Shown one piece after another: positions 1-7,913 of a stretch of 10,627 nucleotides of DNA. The stretch covers positions 1 through 10,627 of the forward strand of contig JAQIWT010001485.1 of the NCBI GenBank assembly GCA_034696485.1, given 5' to 3'. The DNA is from Isohypsibius dastychi (taxonomy: Eukaryota; Tardigrada; Eutardigrada; Parachela; Isohypsibiidae). The notes under the pieces are model-generated. The model had not been told where the DNA came from, made no database searches, and saw only the letters and a program-made list of their open reading frames with translations. The position numbers and the translations under genes were made by a program. Positions within the stretch are counted from its first letter, which is position 1. Each line of letters begins with the position of its first letter.

Positions 1-183
1 TAGGTTTCTTCGGATATTTTGCTTGTTTTTCCGATCTGAATATATTCCGGACAACGAATTCAAATGCAATGCTGCAATCCTGTCTTGGGCAGTAGCTTTC
101 AATGAATATCCTGCCCACGTTCGAATATTTGTTCATCGCGTGGATAAGTGCTTTCAAGGTTTTGGGGACTTATCACCAACACA

Positions 184-260
184 GGACAATCTTGCCGAAA
201 ACAGGACATTCCTGCCGGGCAAGATTGTCCGCCGGCACCCGGACACCCGGACAATCTTGA
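184..260. repeat. Short inverted repeat with a third partial copy
   Basis: GGACAATCTTGCC at 184-196 is the exact reverse complement of 218-230, and its first 11 bases recur directly at 249-259. The two arms could form a 13-base-pair stem over a 21-base loop. The flanking sequence is rich in short CCGG/GGACA words. An open frame crosses it on each strand, but neither resembles a known protein, so I treat this as non-coding repeat structure. Confidence 0.6.
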
Positions 261-398
261 CGGCTACAGGCGTTGGTATAGTTATCTGCCATCAGGCTGA
301 ACGGTTCAGCGCATTTCAGCAGTTTTTTGACGTTTGTCTTGTTTGCCGCAATAATGAGCATTTATAGTCATTTATGGCGAATATCAAGCAAAGTGGAT

Positions 399-486
399 TT
401 AGCTCATTTTTTGCTGAAACTGTTAGTGAACTAATTTCCGGCACTTTCGAGCCGTGTGAGCTGTTTTGAAATCAAAAATGAGCTAA
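399..486. repeat. 13-base perfect inverted repeat, 62-base spacer
   Basis: TTAGCTCATTTTT at 399-411 is the exact reverse complement of 474-486. The arms are AT-rich and the spacer shows no other structure. It could be the ends of a very small mobile-element remnant, but there is no clear target-site duplication. Confidence 0.45.
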
Positions 487-695
487 TCTTTTACCCCTGT
501 ACCAGAAATGCTCGGTTCGTGATGCTCTGGGCTGGAGTTCCACCCCTGATTCAGGCACTAGTGATGGGCTGGAGGGGAGGGTGAGGGGACCGCAGTGAAA
601 TTTACTTTGGGTGGCAACTAAAGTTGCGAGGAACCCCTCGTTGGGCTCTGCTCAGTCCCTTGAGCACCACGCGGCAGTGACACAATTTTGAAAAT

Positions 696-727
696 ATTGA
701 AGTTGCGGGGTATTGAAGTCGCGGGGT
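696..727. repeat. 16-base tandem duplication, two units
   Basis: ATTGAAGTTGCGGGGT (696-711) is followed immediately by ATTGAAGTCGCGGGGT (712-727), one mismatch. It lies in a stretch without genes. Confidence 0.7.
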
Positions 728-2403
728 AGCACAGTATACACTGAAGGTGCTGAGCGGGATTATCGATAATTATCTGCGTTTCCGCGCATATCGCGCCGTA
801 TTGACGGAGATAGGGCCACCGTGTATTCCCTACATCGGCATCGCACTTTAGAATTCAACGTTTGTGAGCCAGAATGCCAACAGGTTGTACTGTACGAGAC
901 AAATACTGTGAAGTTCGAAAAAAATGACGTCAGTGACATATTCTGCATAAGCTGATACAATCTCAGAAGTCGTACCAGTGTCATCCACATAGCAAGGCGA
1001 ATATTGTACATTTTAGTACATTTAGTTAAGCATCTTCCGGAAGAAACCCTGTGACGGATCTCGGAAGGTGTTAAGTCGAGGTGGGCAGTAGTAGTGACCT
1101 TTATGAACGACAGAAAAGTGGTTGCATCCGATAGTCTGCTTGCTGGTCTATCGCATGAAGTTTCTGGACTATTTGTGTGGCCGTTTTGTAAAGAGTTTTT
1201 GCATTTTTGGAATATGACTTTTCAAGTTTTCAAGAGCATGCCTCCGTTTATTTTTAGGAAATAATGGAAACGTCATGTACAACCTTCTGAAAAGCTTGTT
1301 TGAGAAGGCCGTGTGTTTTATTCACATATTGAGCCTCGTACCCTGAATAATACATGCGGAGGGGTGTCGGAATTGGGGGTTCAGCTGGTTTACTCAGAAA
1401 ATTTGAAAGATGGGTCATATCTCTCGGTGAAACAAGCTTTTGGGGCAATTTCCAAAAATCTACGTGTCAAAATTGTTTTTTGAAAAAATTCAGTCGATTT
1501 CAGTAGGACGCCGAAATTGCCAACCAGGCACCACTTTCCCTGGTGTGAAGTTTTTATTCCAGCGGATAGTCATTCAAGCATTCTTTCGTTCAGACTCTTG
1601 GTAATTATGTGCTTGTTTTAGTTTGTGAAAGTGAAAGCGTGCTTGTGCGCTGCGTTAATTAGCGCGAAACCATCCCAAAAAGAGCCAATACTGCCAACCT
1701 CGTCTTAAGCCACAAGCTCGCATTGAAGCTTTCTTCCGATGCAATGATGAGAACCGATGTTTTGGTGATCCAAAAACTTAACGCAATATAAGTGTCTGAT
1801 GGTCTGTTTTTTGTCTCGTTGTGTTCTGATTACCCCAAATTCATAAATTTGAAGAGACTGACCCCGTTTTCTTCGACGTGAAATTAGCATTCGTGACCTT
1901 TTGTAGGTATTTCTAACATCGTCGATAAAATTTCTTTTTTGTTTTGATCATCGGATCTTGGACTTTGGCTTTGGACAGAGAGTACAGCAGAAGCCGACTC
2001 AAAGGCGAAGCTGAAGAGTGCTGAAATTATGGTTAAAGATCATTCTTATTCTCCGAACTGTTTCTTACTTTTGGCTCGAATTAAGGTGGATTAAATGCAA
2101 AGATAAGATGTTTTAAAATCGAATTCACAAGAACTGCTTGAGAAAGTATGACTGCCTCGACCTGAAAAACTTGTTGCTTTATATTGAAAACGGCCACCCA
2201 ACATGAAGACAGCGGCTAAGTTAGGGTCCCACCACAATCCATAAGCACCCAATTCCCGGAAGAAGCTACCCGCTGTTTTTCCGCTTCGCTAAGCAAAACA
2301 AAGCAGATTACGGATGCTTTCACTTCGCTAATGGAGGCGGAGTGGACCTCACTCTCATCTGAGCTGTCCAAACCCACCTCATCTTGGGCAACCGGAGCTC
2401 TGG
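728..2403. other. Gene-free stretch
   Basis: Open frames here are short, have no recognisable motifs and lack convincing splice partners. The only structured parts are one copy of a dispersed repeat (1287-1319) and, around it, a 12-base inverted pair: AAAAGCTTGTTT at 1290-1301 and its reverse complement at 1430-1441. The same holds for the first 700 bases outside the repeats listed. At 2216-2437 a small minus-strand frame encodes an acidic, serine-rich peptide (DSSDESE) that I cannot assign. Confidence 0.5.
1287..1319 (-). repeat. Dispersed repeat, copy 1 (33 bases)
   Basis: The minus strand here is identical over 33 bases to the plus strand at 4340-4372, about 3 kb away and in opposite orientation. 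Similarity weakens beyond this core: about 6 more bases align with one mismatch, then it fades. A perfect 33-base match between otherwise unrelated flanks points to a short interspersed element or a recent local copy. It contains a HindIII-type AAGCTT. Confidence 0.8.
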
Positions 2404-2505
2404 TTAACATACGTCTCCTCCACATTTCAGAAAACACCCCTCGTATAAAGAAGCATGTTAAGTCTATGAGGGGTGTATTCTCAATATTGGAGGAGACGTA
2501 GTTAA
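2404..2505. repeat. Long imperfect palindrome (hairpin, MITE-like)
   Basis: The left arm 2404-2445 and right arm 2465-2505 are reverse complements over about 41 bases with roughly six mismatches and one gap. Perfect blocks are TACGTCTCCTCCA at the base of the stem and ACACCCCTC near the tip. The loop of 19 bases is AT-rich. Both arms end in TTAA. The shape fits a foldback element or a MITE with nearly the whole element as terminal repeat; an RNA hairpin is an alternative. No transposase gene is present. Confidence 0.7.
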
Positions 2506-2660
2506 GGCCCTTAACTTAAGGGGGTGTGAGTGAGAAGCGTTGTTTACAAAAATGATGGCGCTTTCTTTTCATGATCTGAATTAAATATACGATATCCTGT
2601 TCCTGTCCTGCCTTCGTTTGCCAAATCATCCTGCCTTCCGCTATTTCATTATCAACAATA

Positions 2661-3774
2661 ATGCCGGGAAAACGAAAGTGTGCATTATTCGAAGATGGGA
2701 CTCAAGACGAATTCTGCAGGACTTCGATTGACTTCGTCCTGGAGGGTTTCTCGACCAGAAAATCTTCGATGGATAGTCTTTACGCTTATGGACTGCATGA
2801 TGATCTTCGAATGTTGGGTGAAGCATCTTATTTTCAGCTCGATGTGGTGCCTCTCCAGTATGAGCAACAGGGTTCTTCGGACATCAGCTTTCTTGGATTT
2901 TACCTGTCATTGGAGAGCATCTTGGATGTCGAAGCTAAATGCACTTATAGTTTAGAGTAAGTCATCCATTATTCAACGCATCGTTTTCTTCGTCACAGAA
3001 TGATCTTTCAGAATAAGAAAACCCTGTGGTGCACCTTTGAGGACGACTGGCTCCATTCAATGGGTTCTGGGTCAACAAAAAGGAAGGTCCACTGTGTGTC
3101 GAGGAATGGGAGCCTTTTCTCATGAGGATATCGAAAATGGGATGCTATTTGACGACAACTTGTACATCCACGTCGATATCAAGTACAATATTATCTCAGG
3201 AGGCTTTGCCGTGAAAAAGTATACACCATCTGCCATTTTGACCAACTTGATCCAGAAAAAAGCAAGCCAGGAATCTGGTGACATCGTCCTCATCTCTTCC
3301 GATTCCGAAGAATTTTGAGCTCACAAGTTCATCCTCTCTTTGCACAGCACTGTTTTCGCTGCCATGTTCAAGCATCCACTCAAGGAAAGTACAACCGGAA
3401 GTTACGCCATTGATGATCTTGACGGAGAAACCATCAACGCCATGATTGATTATATGTATGGCAGAGACGAATGGAATCCGGACTTGGCGGAAAAGTTGGT
3501 TGCGGCAGCGAATAAGTACAAAATTGATCCATTGGAGAAAGCGTGTGAAAAGGAACTGATCAAACAAATCAGTGTTAACAACGTCGTTGGATTTTTTGGT
3601 ATCGCTGAGGAACACAGCCTCGAAGCCCTACAGCATGAGTCTTTAGATTTCATTAAAAAAAACATGGTGGACCTGTTTGCATCTGGAGAACTTGTGCAGC
3701 TTGTCAAAACTGGATCGGTGACAACGTTGAAGAAAATGCAGGAACATTTTGGAAAGCCGTCGAATGCTGACTGA
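2661..3774 (+). pseudogene. MATH/BTB (speckle-type POZ-like) gene with an in-frame TGA
   Basis: Exon 1 (2661-2956) starts with ATG after CAACAATA and carries a MATH domain: FVLEGFSTR, then DVVPLQYEQQGSSDISFLGFYLSLES. The intron begins at GTAAGT (2957) and most likely ends at the strong acceptor at 2998, only 42 bases long. Exon 2 closes MATH (FSHEDIENGMLFDDNLYIHVDI), then BTB (FILSLHSTVFAAMFKHPLKES ... INAMIDYMYG) and a BACK-like helical tail (LAEKLVAAANKYKIDPLEKA), ending at TGA 3772-3774. Family members are usually cullin-3 adaptors that bind substrate by MATH and cullin by BTB. A TGA at 3316-3318 sits inside the conserved EFxAHK motif that opens the BTB domain. With the 42-base intron a frame change near 3110 is also needed; a 55-base intron (acceptor 3011) avoids it but gives a poorer MATH match. 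The rest is well preserved, so it may be a young pseudogene, a null allele or a base-call error. Confidence 0.8.
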
Positions 3775-4145
3775 AAGGTTGGTCTTCGTGGTACTTGATT
3801 GAGGATTTGAACGGCCTGTTTATATTTTCGTGCTTCAAATTAATTGTGGAATTTTTCTAATCGGCTCTGTTTTGTGCTTTCGATTTAATCTCCATTTTGC
3901 ATGAAATCTCTTTCTTCTATTTTGCGATAATTTGAGCATTTTTGTTTTCGAGAAATGTGTTTTGTCACTTTGAACGAGATGACTCGTGGGCTGGCCCAAA
4001 ACTGTATTTTTCTTTTATCAAAACAGAACTTGAGGTGCTCCGATGTAACCTTGTTCTGCTGTCTATAAAATTTATCCCGCACAGCTTTCACAACAAAGCG
4101 GCAGGTTTCACGTTATCAGCTAGATACCTGAACATGTGCGTCATG
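3775..4145. other. Spacer without recognisable genes
   Basis: AT-rich sequence downstream of the MATH/BTB gene. Short open frames on both strands have no recognisable motif. A TATAAAA lies at 4064-4070, but no gene starts at a suitable distance. Confidence 0.5.
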
Positions 4146-4509
4146 TGGTTATGGCTGTCAGGATTGCACAGGACTGTGTTGAAAAGAAACAGCCACTAAC
4201 AGTTCCAGTGTTCACTAATTCGGAGTGCAGTGTTATGTTTCGGCACGGTTATACCTGAAATCTACCAGACTCACCAACTCTACCAATCTCACCTGTTTTG
4301 AGTCAACAACAAAGTGAACAAACCACCAACGTTGTGGTTAAAACACACGGCCTTCTCAAACAAGCTTTTCAGGAAGTTGATGTCATCCAAGTTTCGGTTA
4401 TCTCTCTATTGCTTAAAATATGTCTTCATTTAAAGCTATTACATATTAGTTGGAGCTCTTCGGGTTCTTGAGGCATTGTCAATGTTCAAGAAGAGCTACA
4501 AATTCTTCA
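4146..4509 (+). pseudogene. Relic of a chemoreceptor promoter and 5' end
   Basis: This is a decayed duplicate of the region leading into Gr A (4683-4990). Shared landmarks in order are the TTCACTAATTCGGAGTGCAG-type block followed by GTTTCG, a TCACCTGT block, TTGATGT.ATCC, CTTCGGTTAT-like and TTAAAATATG at the start codon. The relic ATG is at 4420, 498 bases before the Gr A ATG. Its frame reads MSSFKAITY, a TAG at 4447-4449, then LELFGFLRHCQCSRR; Gr A reads MPSFRFIPSQLKLFGFPTKC then QCSR. The stop lies where Gr A has Gln10 (CAG). Similarity fades after about 4509, before any membrane segment, so only the promoter and some 25-30 codons survive. About 40 bases including the dispersed repeat at 4340-4372 are extra relative to the Gr A copy. 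Confidence 0.8.
4340..4372 (+). repeat. Dispersed repeat, copy 2 (33 bases)
   Basis: Identical to the reverse complement of 1287-1319. It sits within the relic promoter at a point where the Gr A promoter has no corresponding sequence, so it looks inserted. Confidence 0.8.
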
Positions 4510-4682
4510 GTTGATTCTGGATTTTCGGTTCCTCGGTAGTCTCATCTTTTTCCTAGTAATTTTTTGAGAAACGCTCGTTACGCATCGTCCTATTTTGAAG
4601 TAGAGTTAATCGGCAGGTTTCATCCTCTCGCTTAGTTCTTGAATATTTGTGATAATAATATTGAAGTTGATGTCCCTTTAGT
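4510..4682. other. Spacer between relic and Gr A promoter copy
   Basis: About 170 bases with no clear similarity to Gr A coding sequence and no gene that I can recognise. Confidence 0.4.
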
Positions 4683-4917
4683 AATGGTTGGTCAGGGCTG
4701 CATAGAAACGTTTTGAAACGAAATAAAATACTCGCAGCTCCAAATAGTCACTCATTCCGGATGCAGTATTACGTTTCGCCAAAGTTAGACTTGGCATCCG
4801 CCAAACACAACACACCCACTGTGCCAGTTTCACCTGTCTCTGAGTTGACAAAACTCCACCAGCGACCTTGATGTAATCCGTCATTTAAACTTCGGTTATT
4901 TTTCAGTTACTTAAAAT
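4683..4917 (+). promoter_or_regulatory. Upstream region of Gr A, conserved with the relic
   Basis: Blocks here recur in the same order at 4146-4419 in front of the relic start codon. The best kept are CACTCATTCCGGATGCAGTA with TTACGTTTCG, TTTCACCTGT, and CTTCGGTTAT with TTAAAATATG running into the ATG at 4918. No TATA box is obvious at a suitable distance. That this holds the promoter is inferred from position. Confidence 0.45.
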
Positions 4918-6185
4918 ATGCCTTCGTTCAGATTTATTCCATCCCAGTTAAAGCTCTTTGGGTTCCCGACAAAGTGTCAATGTTCCCGCTGTTCAAAGTT
5001 TACCCGCACCACGACCCCCATCTTGGTTTTGCTCTTAGCTGGTCTTTCAGTCTGCGGCGAAGTAACTGTCTGCGCGCTGATAATTTTCCGAAGTGGATCC
5101 TCATACGACAAAAATCCTTCTCTTCAGACGACCTCTCCACTTATCAACATGTTCTTCCAAGCCCGAAACAGCGTACGTCGGTGCAGCATTACATCCATCG
5201 CCGCCTTCTTCTTTTTTCGAAGAAGAAAAATAGCAGTTTTTCTCAGGGCATTATATATCATGAAAGATGATAAAATCGTCATAAACAGAGCCACTTATAT
5301 TGTTTCTGGATTGAGTCTCCTTCTCCCAGTCATTTCATGGGTCAGTCGATTTCTAGGCTGGAGTAATTTTGTGGAATTGAACGCCAACTTGAAATCTGTC
5401 AATCTCTTCCCACAATGGCCCAAGAGTGCATGGTCGGTTATATCCGGGATAGCAGCGACCCCCGGTGAGTACATTCATGTGTTGATTTGCGGACTATCCA
5501 TCCTAATCTGCATGACCTTTCGAGGTCGAATCACTTCTGTGATAAACGAGGCTGAGAAACTAATTTCCATTTCGAATCTTTGCTCAGCCAATCAGAATCA
5601 CCAGTTTCTCCGTGAGATCCATCTTGGTGGGTCAGTTCAACAAACGAAGCGCGGAAACGCGTTGCATTGTTATTTAGCGCGTGTTTCGTGATCCAGAATG
5701 ACGTCAGAGCATATGAGCATTGTTTTAAGTTTGTGAATCTGACGATTATTTATGGGTGTGTCGGGATCATGTGTTTGTTTGTATCCATGTTTTTCCTCTA
5801 CCTCTCAAAAGACATCCTGGAGAACTATTACATGCATCTGATTCTTTATATCGCGTATCCATTGACGGGTGTCACCGCGCTGGTCTAGGTGAATGTTCGC
5901 AACGTCAACAAAGTAACCTAAGCTCTCATCAGGCATTGCGTTATTGATGATATAATAAACCTGGTCCAGGAACGCAAGCTCATCGAGAAACTATGGGAAG
6001 TTATGGAGAGGATAGATCTCACAACTACAAGACCTCGACCGAATTCAAATCGTTCTATAAATGATACGCGAGAAAGAATCACTCTGATGGAACATACTGG
6101 ATCATTGCTGCGGTATTTGAGGAGGAGGCCGTTGGTAGTGATGCTGGCCGGCCAACGAAGGGTTGATATCCATATCGTCGTCGAG
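4918..6185 (+). pseudogene. Gr A: gustatory receptor family chemoreceptor, probably disabled
   Basis: Seven-helix ligand-gated-channel family (insect Gr type), expected in chemosensory cell membranes. Exon 1 (4918-5626, 236 codons) gives an N-terminal QLKLFGF motif and hydrophobic segments near residues 34-57, 73-100, 124-147 and 184-201. An 83-base GT-AG intron (5627-5709) joins to exon 2, with TM5 (KFVNLTIIYGCVGIMCLFVS) and TM6 (YYMHLILYIAYPLTGVTALV). The start matches Gr B, where LQLKCLG lies at the same distance from ATG. TAG (5886-5888) interrupts TM6 and TAA (5919-5921) follows in the same frame; the frame then stays open through HCVIDDIINLVQERK and a stretch ending RRRPLVVMLAGQRRVDIHIVVE at a GAG|GTAACA donor (6185). 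This last stretch aligns without gaps over 31 residues to the Gr B exon before TM7. No TY...QF exon is found. If read only to TAG the product is 295 residues, lacking TM7. Alternative: a 78-base intron removes both stops (see findings). Confidence 0.75.
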
Positions 6186-6377
6186 GTAACAAGTTTGTGT
6201 CATTTGTCGAGAATTGCCAAAATGAGGAGGATACCGTGCATCTGCAGGGCGCTCAGGACTTGTCTGGATGATCAGAGCGTCGACCTCGCTCAAAGAACTG
6301 TGTGACATCCCATTCTCCGAAAGGTCACATTTGAACCAGATCTCAAGGCTCGCGTGGAATCAGCATTCACCCAGCCG

Positions 6378-6829
6378 TCAGATGACATTGATGACATTGA
6401 TTGTGGCTCGAGCTTCAAGAAGTTTCCAGCAGCAATTCACCTCATCCAATGTTTTCGTTTCCTGGAGAGTTAATCGGTGGTTACTAGGATTGGATTCACG
6501 GCACTTTTTGATTAGCTCTTCTATTTCCAGCTCAGTCTCTCCGTATTCCGCAATCGATGATTGGTAAACCGACGCAACTTCCGAAAGCGCGGCCGCGGTC
6601 ATCTTGTCATTCATAACTTTGATCGACAAGTACGATCCAACTCCCATCGAAATTGTTTGTTTAGCAGACCTGACTTTAATGCATTCCGGAGAAGAACAAA
6701 CTTGAAGTTGGAGTTGATCTCATCCACCACTTCGTTGCTAATTTTCGACAAGCAGTTTCTGACTAATTCAGCATTCAGGTAAACATATGTTCCAACAAAT
6801 TCGTCTTCGTAGAATTTCGGAGTTAATCC
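6378..6829 (-). other. Unassigned coding-like segment inside the Hsp70 relic
   Basis: Two consecutive minus-strand frames look protein-like. One runs from 6829 (GLTPKFYEDEFVG ... AELVRNCLSKISNEVVDEIN), and the next from 6647 (MTAAALSEVASVYQSSIAEY, then ELEIEELIKKCRESNPS). They change frame near 6645. In ordinary Hsp70 the first of these blocks is followed after about 10-15 residues by the VGGSxR strand, but here the VGGS-like block is near 6295. So about 140 residues' worth is extra, or another sequence was inserted. The helix-rich composition (many E, K, L, S) does not match any domain that I recognise. Confidence 0.4.
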
Positions 6830-7055
6830 TACAACTCAAACGTCTTGTTCTCCAACTCCATCCATTCAGTTGGTTTTCCGATAGTCTGCTGCATTGAGAT
6901 CGCAATCGTGCATGTTCCATCGACAAACCTAGTGGATCAACATCGAACGTAGTTTTCAGAAGATCGGTTGCGTATTCAGTAAGTTTCGAGGTGATGTAAT
7001 GGCGGCCCAACTGGGCTGTGTGTGAGGACATCTTTCCACAAGGGCACAAATTGGT

Positions 7056-7305
7056 GTAACTTCCAAGGATGATTCTTGGTGCTCTGAGGGTCGGGGTGGG
7101 GGGAGGAGGTCGAGGGGGGAATGCAATTAGCAGACCTCCGCCCAACTCGAGGATGCAATAAAAAGTGTTGAAAACGAATGAGTGGGGACTGCCCTCGCTT
7201 CGACAGCGGGCTCTTTTGCATCACCATAGCCGGGCGAAGGTTTGATAATTCTATTTTCCCCTCGACTCCATGACCCCCAGAGCACCAAGAACCATCACAG
7301 GTAAC
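7056..7305. repeat. Inverted duplication with about 70-base arms
   Basis: Plus-strand 7056-7128 resembles the reverse complement of 7246-7305. The core TTCTTGGTGCTCTG is exact (7073-7086 versus 7278-7291); outside it GTAAC at one end and GTCGAGGGG..AATTA at the other also match, with gaps. The spacer of about 115 bases has no clear Hsp70 similarity. It interrupts the Hsp70 relic between the VVF strand and the HLGG-like motif, where an intact protein needs only about 25 residues. The right arm lies where the DLGGGTFDV motif should be. Confidence 0.7.
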
Positions 7306-7913
7306 TTCGATGAAAACTACCCAATTGTTGGTAGCGCATTTGTCCGGATTGCCCGTTTGAAGATTATGAGCAATAATGGCAATGGTGGATTTTGGTGTGA
7401 GTACCACATACTGGAAATCAGCTTGCTTTGCGGCCCGGTAGGTTTCTTGGTGGCGAAACTTGTTGCATCCACTGGGTACCGTTATAATCGCAGATTGAAA
7501 TTTGGATTTGAATTGAATTTCTGCTCCTGATCTAATATTTTCGAGGAGAAGAGCTGCGAGATTTTCGGCGGTTTCTTCGGCTTTTCCTCCAGCAGACTCG
7601 AATTCAAAGACTGGTCTGGCGAAGCGATCTTTTTGGATGACACAGTTGATGCTGTGTTGAGCACAGAAGTGTTTGGCTGAGTTGGAAGTCAGTCCGAGAA
7701 GTTCCGGGATGTTTGGAAGGAAGTTTCTGTCTCCGATATTGGAATGCTGGTCAGACAAGTTCGAGATTGAAAATTTCCCATCATTTTGGAAAAAATAGAA
7801 GATGGGAATTCTGACTTGGAATCAGAGTTGAGCATGGAAATGGGATGCTTGTCCAAGATGGCGGATGCGCGTATGAATGGAGATTCGAAATCGATGGCGA
7901 GAGTAAAAGACAT

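Larger units (their letters stand above)
6130..7913 (-). pseudogene. Hsp70-like ATPase domain, degenerate
   Basis: On the minus strand an Hsp70 nucleotide-binding domain can be followed in order, but across several frames. From ATG at 7913: MSFTLAIDFESPFIRASAIL and SKSEFPSSIF (phosphate-1 region, normally DLGTT or DFGTT, here DFES). A frame change at an A6 run (7790-7795) leads to NIPELLGLTSNS, RFARPVFEFE, SAIITVPSGCNKFRHQETYR with AAKQADFQYVVLTPKS (7491 down to about 7390; compare AVITVPAxFN..QR and PEPTAAA) and NNWVVF (7312). After an interrupting segment come AQLGRHYITSKLTEYATDLL (about 7022-6963; compare HLGGEDFD) and HARLRSQCSRL. Another frame has GLTPKFYEDEFVGTYVYLNA. About 430 bases later LSEVDALIIQ, HFGNS and DINPSLA resemble the VDDVVLVGGS..FFG..INPDEA end. 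No substrate-binding domain is seen. Phosphate-binding glycines are missing, so even if translated it should not be a normal ATPase. Confidence 0.65.

Noticed and set aside
760-1011. Minus-strand open frame of 83 codons
   Set aside because: Composition looks random, there is no motif or splice partner, and it lies in repeat-bearing non-coding sequence.
3316-3318. TGA as selenocysteine codon in the BTB protein
   Set aside because: The family has no selenoprotein members that I know of, and I see no SECIS-like structure after the gene.
4064-4070. TATAAAA as a promoter
   Set aside because: The next candidate start codon (relic, 4420) is over 350 bases away, and the element is not repeated in the Gr A upstream region.
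4974-5270. Overlapping open frame inside Gr A exon 1
   Set aside because: It is a shadow frame over the receptor's first two helices, with no recognisable motif.
4447-5921. Possible stop-codon reassignment, since TAG 4447, TAG 5886 and TAA 5919 are all one change from a Gln codon
   Set aside because: Gr B, the best preserved gene, needs no reassignment and ends cleanly. The aligned Gr B residue at TAG 5886 is Ile, not Gln. Ordinary pseudogene decay suffices.
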